Notes under the pieces: model-generated
The model's input: the letters and a program-made list of their open reading frames with translations, nothing else
Database searches by the model: none
What the model was told of the DNA's origin: nothing
Shown here: piece by piece, positions 57,463 to 64,000 of the stretch
Layout: each line of letters opens with the position of its first letter
Numbering within the stretch: position 1 is the first letter of the stretch
Made by a program: the position numbers and the translations under genes
Source of the DNA: Protopterus annectens
Lineage: Eukaryota; Chordata; Ceratodontiformes; Protopteridae
NCBI RefSeq assembly: GCF_019279795.1
Contig: NC_056748.1
Span: 704,496,095 to 704,560,094, forward strand
Length of the DNA stretch: 64,000 nucleotides
Direction: 5' to 3'

Positions 57463-59980
57463 AGCAATGCTTACAAATGAACCTAAGCAGAAGTGCCTTA
57501 CAAATGAACCTAAGCAGCAATGCCTTATAAATGAGCCTAAGCAGCACTGCCTTATAAATGACCCTAAGCGGCACTGCCTTACAAATGACCGTAAGCAGCA
57601 ATGCTTAAAATTGAGCCTAAGTAGCAATGCCTTACAAATGAACCTAAGCAACAATGCCTTATAAATGAGCCTAAGCATCACTGCCTTACAAATAAACCTA
57701 AGCAGCAATGCCTTATAAATGAGCCTAAGTAGCACTGCCTTACAAATTAACCTAAGCAGCAATGCCTTACAAATGAGCCTAAGCAGCAAAGCTTAAAGTG
57801 AACCTAATCAGCAATGCTTACAAATTAGCCTAAGCAGCAATGCCTACAGATAAAACCTAAGCAGCAATGCCTTACAAATGAGCCTAAGCAGCAAAGCTTA
57901 AAAGTGAACCTAATCAGCAAAGCTTAGAATTGAGCCTAAGCAGCAATGCCTTACAAATGAGCATAAACAGCAATGCCTTACAAATGAGCATAAGCAGCAA
58001 TGACTTACAAATGAGCCTAAGCAGCAATGCCTTATAAATGAGCCTAAGCAGAAAAAGCTTAAAATTGAGCCTAAGCAGCAATGCTTACAAATGAATGTAA
58101 GCAGCATTGCCATACAAATGAGCCTAAGCAGCACTGCCTCACAAATGAGCCTAAGCAGCAATGCCTGACAAATTAACCTAAGCAGCAATGCCTTGCAAAT
58201 GAACATAAGCAGCACTGCCTTGCAGACAAATTAACCTAAGCAGCACTTCCTTGCAAATGAGCCTAAGCAGCACTGTCTTACAAATGAACCTAAGCAGCAC
58301 TGCTTTATAAATGAGCTTAGGCAGCAATGTCTTGCAAATGAACCTAAGCAGTACTGCCTTATAAATGAGCCTAAGTAGCACTGCCTTACAAATGAGCCTA
58401 CGCAGCAATGCCTTGCAAATGAACCTAAGCAGCATTGCCTTATAAATCAGCCTAAGCATGCTTACAAATAAAACCTAAGAAACAATGCCTTACAAATGAG
58501 CCTAAGCAGCAATGCCTTACAAATGAGCCTAAGCAGCAAAGCTTAAAATTGCACCTAAGCAGCAATGCCTTGCAAATGTGCCTAAGCAGCAATGCCTTAC
58601 AAATCAGCCTAAGCAGCAATGCCTTACAAATGAGCCTAAGCAGCAAAGCTTAAAATTGAGCCTAAGCAGCAATGCCTTACAAATGTGCCTAAGCAACAAT
58701 GCCTTACAAATGTGCCTAAGCAGCAATGCCTTACAAATGATCATAAGCAGCAATGCTTACAAATAAAACTTAAGCAGTAATGCCTTACAAATGAGCCTAA
58801 TCAGCAATGCCTTACAAATGAGCCTAAGCAGCAAAGCTTAAAATTGAGCCTAAGCAGCAGTGCCTTACAAATGTGCCTAAGCAGCAATGCCTTACAAATC
58901 AGCCTAAGCAGCAATGCCTTACAAATGAGCCTAAGCAGCAAAGCTTAAAATTTAGCCTAAGCAGCACTGCCTTACAAATGTGCCTAAGATGCACTGCCTT
59001 ATAAATGATCCTAAGCAGCAAAGCTTAACATTTAGCCTTAGCAGCGATATCTTAGAAAATGAGCATAAGTAGCAATGCTTACAAATGATCATAAGCAGCA
59101 ATGCTTACAAATGAATCTAAGCAGCAATGACTTACAAATGAGCCCAAGCAGCAATGCTTACAAATTAGCCTTAGCACCAATGCCTTAAAAATGAGCCTAA
59201 GCAGAAAAAGCTTAAAACTGAGCCTAAGCAGCAAGGCTTACAAATGAACCTAAGCATCACTGCCTTACAAATGAACCTAAGCAGCATTACCTTTCAAATG
59301 AGGCTAAGCATAACTGACTTACAAATGAGCCTAAGCAGCAATGCCTTACAAATGAACCTAAGCAGCACTGCCTTATAAATGAGCCTAAGCAGCACTGCCT
59401 TACAAATGAGCTTAAGCAGCACTGCCTTACAAATGAGCCTAAGCAGCAATGCCTTGCAAATGAACTTAAGCAGCACTGCCTTATAAATTAGCGTAAGCAG
59501 CAATGCTTACAAATGAGCCTAAGCAGCAATGCCTGATAAATGAACCTAAGCAGCAATGCCTGACAAATGAGCCTAAGCAGCAATGCCTTACAATTGAACC
59601 TAAGCAGCAATGCCTGATAAATGAACCTAAGCAGCAATGCTTGACAAATGAACCTAAGCAGCAGTGCTTGCAAATGAGCTTAAGCAGCAGTGCCTGACAA
59701 ATGAACCTAAGCAGCAATGCCTTACTAATGAGCCTAAGCAGCAATGCCTTACAAATGAACCTAAGCAGCAATGCTTACAAATGAGCCCAAGCAGCAGTGC
59801 CTGACAAATGAACCTAAGCAGTAATGCCCTACAAATGTGCCTAAGTAGCAATGCCTTACAAATTAGCCTAAGCAGCAAAGCTTAAAATTGAGCCTAAGCA
59901 GCAATGCCTTAGAAATGAGCCTAAGCAGCATTTCCTGACAAATGAACCTAAGCAGCAATGCCTGACAAATGAACTTAATC
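57463..59980. repeat. 27-bp minisatellite, ~2.5 kb, roughly 90 units
   Basis: Unit AATGCCTTACAAATGAGCCT plus AAGCAGC, with frequent variants (TTATAAATG, TGACAAATGA, GCTTAAAATTG) that sometimes lack a few bases. The 9-codon period leaves long open frames on both strands (LTNEPKQQC; LLLRLICKA), which are by-products and not genes. Confidence 0.97.
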
Positions 59981-60129
59981 TCACATTGGCTCCTGCACTG
60001 CTACTGTCCAAAATTATTCACAGAGTTTTCAACAGCTTAGTAGAACAGAACTGACATCACAGAATAGCCAAATCATGCCAACCACTCCCAGAAGGATATG
60101 TCATAGTCTTTACTTCCAGTCTTGTCACT

Positions 60130-60268
60130 GGTTCATAGGTTAGTACTAGGCTAACTGCCTTTGTGGGCCATTTTAAGCCTAGCCATTTACCCCATCTGAG
60201 AATCAAACCCTCAACCTTGTGTTTGTAAGGTAAACACCTTAACCATCATGCCAACCTCCCACCCACCT
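60130..60268 (-). mobile_element. CR1-tailed tRNA-derived SINE, copy 9
   Basis: GTTCATAGGTTAGTACTAGG, then GGGCCATTTTAAGCCTAGCC, AATCAAACCCTCAACCTTGT and ACACCTTAACCATCATGCCA. Complete minus-strand copy of the main subfamily. Confidence 0.85.
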
Positions 60269-60944
<676 letters not shown>

Positions 60945-61002
60945 TATGCATATGTATGTACACACATACATTAAACACACTGATACACACACACACACAC
61001 AC

Positions 61003-61090
61003 ACTTATTTATTTATTGACATTTAATTACTGGGAAAGTCCAACTAGGTAGGAGCCCATTTTCAGTAGTGGCCGGAGAGAAAGGTTCCAA
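61003..61090 (-). mobile_element. L2-like LINE 3' tail, copy e
   Basis: The plus strand reads (TTTA)n, TAATTACTGGGAAAGTCCAA, then CCCATTTTCAGTAGTGGCCG and GAGAGAAAGGTTCC, the family tail. Sequence to 61740 may be older body of the element but shows no RT motif. Confidence 0.6.
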
Positions 61091-61753
61091 AGTATTACAA
61101 AACATTTTAAGAACAAAAATTTACAGTCTTTAAAAATAATTAATAATTAAAAAACAACTACAGTTTAAATAATTATACCAAATTAAACATATTGTAATAT
61201 GGAAACACTGGTTATGAATAGATACAAGTTATATGACAGTGATTTAATAGTTAGATAATTTTTTGGCAGTTTGTAGAGAAATTAAAGGTAAGTTAGTATA
61301 ATACAAACATGAATTGAAATATGAAGTGAGAGAAAACAGGCGTATGGTATATTTACAGTGAAAACCAGGGGAGAGAAACTGATAGATGTAGGCGGGAGAG
61401 TAAAGAGATGTACGGTAAGAACAGGTGTTTGTTCCCATTTAGAGATATAGGTTATCCTGGTGTTGAGCAAGAACAGAGACAGCTTTTGGCTAGGAAGCCT
61501 TTTAAAAAGGTTTTGAAGGATGGAAGGGAGGGTATTGAACTGATGGAAAGAGATAAGGAGTTCCCAGGTCTTAGCAACATGAAACAAGTACAGACAATGC
61601 CTACCAGATTTGATATTTTTGTGGACCGATAGTAGTTTTTAGTTATTGAATAGTATTGACCAACTGGAAGCAAAGTTGTATAGAATGTTACTTATTTCTG
61701 GACAAGCAGATGGATTCTGGATAATTTTATAGGTGGTAAGACGCTGTGCATAT

Positions 61754-64000
61754 GATCATAGGTTCATAGATTCATAGGTTGGTACTAGGCTATTGGCCCT
61801 AAGGACTATGCAAGCCTAGCCATAACAATTCCTTGCAAATTTCTTCCCACAATATTTACTTCTCTGGGCCCCTGTCTACAGGGTGACTGACATGATCCCC
61901 GGGGTGAATTTCCTATCTCCCATCCAATCATCAAGGTTTCTTTTGAAGAGGGCCAATGAGTCGCTCTGCTTGACATGTATGGGCAGTCTATTCCAGAGTA
62001 TGGGGAGTCTCTGGGTCAGGAACCTATCCCTCCAACATGTTTTGTTCATTGTGATGATAAGGTTTAGATCCCTGGAACGTGTGGCTCTGACAGATTGGGA
62101 TTTCTTTAAGTGGAGCATGTCCAACAGCTCAGGGTTTGACATGGCCTTGTATGTTAAGCAGAGATCGCCTCTGAGTAGACAATATGCCACAGAGTATAGC
62201 TGGCGTTTTTTTAGACGGTCAGCATATGGCATCTGCTTTAGGCCCGTGATTCTTTTAGTGAGGTATTTCTGTGGCCTTTCCAGCTGTTGCAGATGTCTTG
62301 TGAGGTACATATCAAATGGGGCATTATACTCTATAATGGGTCTAATGAGGGATGAGTACAGTGAGACAATGACCTCCTTTTTTCTGGATGAAAAGCCCTT
62401 AGTGATGAAGTGTGCCACATAGAAGGATTTCCTGACTGTTGTGGCGATGTGGTCATCGAAAGTGAGACCACTGTCCACTTGTGTCCCTAAGTCTCTCATC
62501 ACACTTTTGATGTTTAGTGTCCTGCCACCTATGTGGTAGTTCATGGGTACATGTTTTTTTCCAAAGGGGATAACTATACATTTCTTGGCATTAAGCTTGA
62601 GCCCATGGCTCTGGCACCAGGCATCTGTTTCTGTAAGGCCCTTTTGTAGAATATCCACATCATTTGGGAATTCAGTAATGGCTCCCAATTTGCAGTCCCT
62701 TAGTGTTGGCCTGTACTTCAGAAAAGCAGATGCCAAACAACAGTGGTCCCAGGACTGAACCCTGAGGTACTCCACTTGTCACTTGTCAGGAGCTTGATTT
62801 GGAGTCGGCTACGTTTACAGTCTGGGTTCTGTCAGTAAGCCAGTTGGCAACCCATCGAGTGACGTAGGGATTTATGCCCAGCTTAGTAAGTTTATCTATG
62901 ATTCCAGAGTGGTAGATGGTGTCGAAGGCCATTGAGGTCCAGATAGGCTGTGTGGACCGCCTTACCCTCGTCCACAGCTCTGGAGACCGATTTGAAGAAG
63001 TCAATCAGATTCAGGAGACAAGATCGGCCCTTCACAAACCCAAACTGGGTGGGGTCCAGTGTTTGAAGGTTGCCAATGTCTTTGTTTATAAGTTCCATGA
63101 TAGTGCGTTCCATGCCCTTACAGATCAGGCTTGTCAGACTGATGAGACGGTAGTTCCCGGGATCCAAGGCGGATCCTCCCTTGTGGAGCGGGATAACTGT
63201 AGCTGTGCACCACTCAGTGGGCACGAAGCCTGAGGTGAGGCTATGATTAAACATGACACTTAGGCGGGGTACCAGTTCATTTTGTAGTTCATGTAGTACA
63301 CAGCCTGGGATGTAATCTGGTCCCATGGATGCTGTATTCTTTGCTTTGGAGAGTGCTGTTTCTACCTGTGTGGCTGTGATTATCAGAATTTGGCAGTCTT
63401 TTGGTATTGAGATGGGCCCTTTAGGGGGTGAGAGGAGGGTGAAGTTGGCACTAAATCGATCTGTCAGGATATTGGCAAAATCCTTGGGATCAGTATATTT
63501 AATGCCATTCTGTTGTAGCTCAAAGCAGATCTGAGCATTGCCATTTAGATTCTTGACATAACTATAGAATGCCTTGTGGGTGTCTTTGGAATCTTTGGCA
63601 ATTTTATTTTCGTAACTAGCTTTTGAGGATTTTATGAGTGATCTCAGCTTCTTACTGAGGCTGGTGAGGGAGTTTTTTTGCATCCTGGGATTTTCCTCTT
63701 TTCTGCAACAGTTTCTTCCTTCTGTTGTATAGTTTGTTTATAGCAGGGGACTACCAGATTGGCTTCCTTTTTTTGGAGAAGAGCATCTTGGTTCTATTTG
63801 GGATTGCACAATTCATGTACGAGTGGATGTGCTCGTACAGTGCCTTAGTGTAGGATTCTGCAGTCGAACTTCCAGATCCCGTCTGCGTGGGTGTTGTGAA
63901 GTTTGTCACTTCTGACTTCAGTAGCATGAAGTTGGCTTTGGAGAAGTTTTTTAAGGAGGTTTCCTTACTGGGGGGTGGGGGTGGGATGTAGATGTCAAGG
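61754..64000 (-). mobile_element. CR1-clade LINE, best-preserved ORF2 (5' part outside window)
   Basis: Minus-strand CR1 from its tail (ATCATAGGTTCATAGATTCA at 61756) to the window edge, which falls just after the endonuclease. Two long open stretches remain, 61876-62775 (299 codons) and 62892-63683 (263 codons), fewer lesions than any other copy here, so it is probably the youngest. Confidence 0.92.
61876..63683 (-). pseudogene. CR1 reverse transcriptase relic
   Basis: 5' to 3': linker SSKASYENKIAKDSKDTHKA and FYSYVKNLNGNAQICFELQ; RT N-terminus TASMGPDYIPGCVLHELQNE, TVIPLHKGGSALDPGNYRL, GFVKGRSCLLNLIDFFKSV and AVHTAYLDL. A small deletion just after motif A's first Asp (62940) shifts the frame and removes the T-K/A-F part. 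After GIIDKLTKLGINPYV and TDRTQTVNVADSKSS the frame shifts again at ~62785. The segment that should hold FADD reads RPTLRDCKLGA, so motif C is lost. The C-terminal 250 residues are open: SSRKKEVIVSLYSSLIRPII, WRDRFLTQRLPILWNRLPIH and LDDWMGDRKFTPG. Confidence 0.9.

Noticed and set aside
57386-59878. Many short ORFs with LTNEPKQQC or LLLRLICKA repeats
   Set aside because: By-products of a 27-bp minisatellite whose period is a multiple of three; no start context, domain or codon bias.
57463-59980. CRISPR-like regularly spaced repeat
   Set aside because: Units are directly contiguous without unique spacers, and the sequence is vertebrate.

Overview
The window is repeat-dense, non-coding vertebrate DNA. 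I find no host gene, exon series, rRNA or tRNA gene that I can support. Nearly everything identifiable is a fossil transposable element, a minisatellite or a long dinucleotide array. The mix of CR1-clade LINEs with an esterase ORF1, tRNA-derived SINEs carrying a CR1-like tail, V-SINE-like and CORE/MIR-like SINEs, a Penelope-like element and (CA)n arrays over 100 bp points to an early-branching or anamniote vertebrate (cartilaginous fish, lungfish, coelacanth or amphibian). The sequence alone does not decide between these.

Layout. 1-2.1 kb: two foldback transposons of one family around (TA)n, a CR1 tail and a 170-bp (GT)n. 2.4-7 kb: LINE 3' tails, (CA)n and a third foldback copy. 7.9-9.2 kb: CR1 reverse transcriptase relic (+). 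10.1-13.7 kb: (GT)n, then a CR1 copy (+) carrying an in-frame 15-bp coding minisatellite. 15-19 kb: fragments of a second, L2-like LINE. 20.2-23.3 kb: near full-length CR1 relic (+). 23.8-31 kb: SINEs, four large (CA)n blocks, a degenerate ~115-bp tandem array with a SINE inside it, a 155-bp duplication and a strong hairpin. 31.8-32.7 kb: CR1 tail split by a foldback element. 33.3-35.5 kb: V-SINE, 30-bp minisatellite and a Penelope-like element with inverted arms. 36-38.2 kb: (GT)n, a foldback copy inside (TA)n and a decayed core. 38.3-42.5 kb: SINEs and unassigned sequence. 42.5-48.2 kb: the longest CR1 copy (-), with ORF1 and ORF2 and an upstream ~147-bp tandem array that may be its promoter monomers. 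50.3-56.4 kb: CORE-SINE-like element and a CR1 copy (+) hosting two later insertions, a 217-bp hammerhead-like retroelement and a 5'-truncated CR1 (-). 56.6-60 kb: foldback copy, RT remnant and a 2.5-kb 27-bp minisatellite. 60.1-64 kb: SINE, (GT)n, LINE tail and a well-preserved CR1 copy (-) running off the window.

The elements interact. The CR1-tailed SINEs share the 3' end of the CR1 LINEs, so CR1 machinery probably moved them. Nested insertions with readable target-site duplications give a relative chronology. The most notable structures are (i) a Penelope-like relic with inverted terminal arms, a GIY-YIG nuclease remnant, hammerhead-ribozyme-like cores and a perfect 14-bp target duplication, and (ii) a foldback family whose copies share a core but each carry private terminal inverted repeats.
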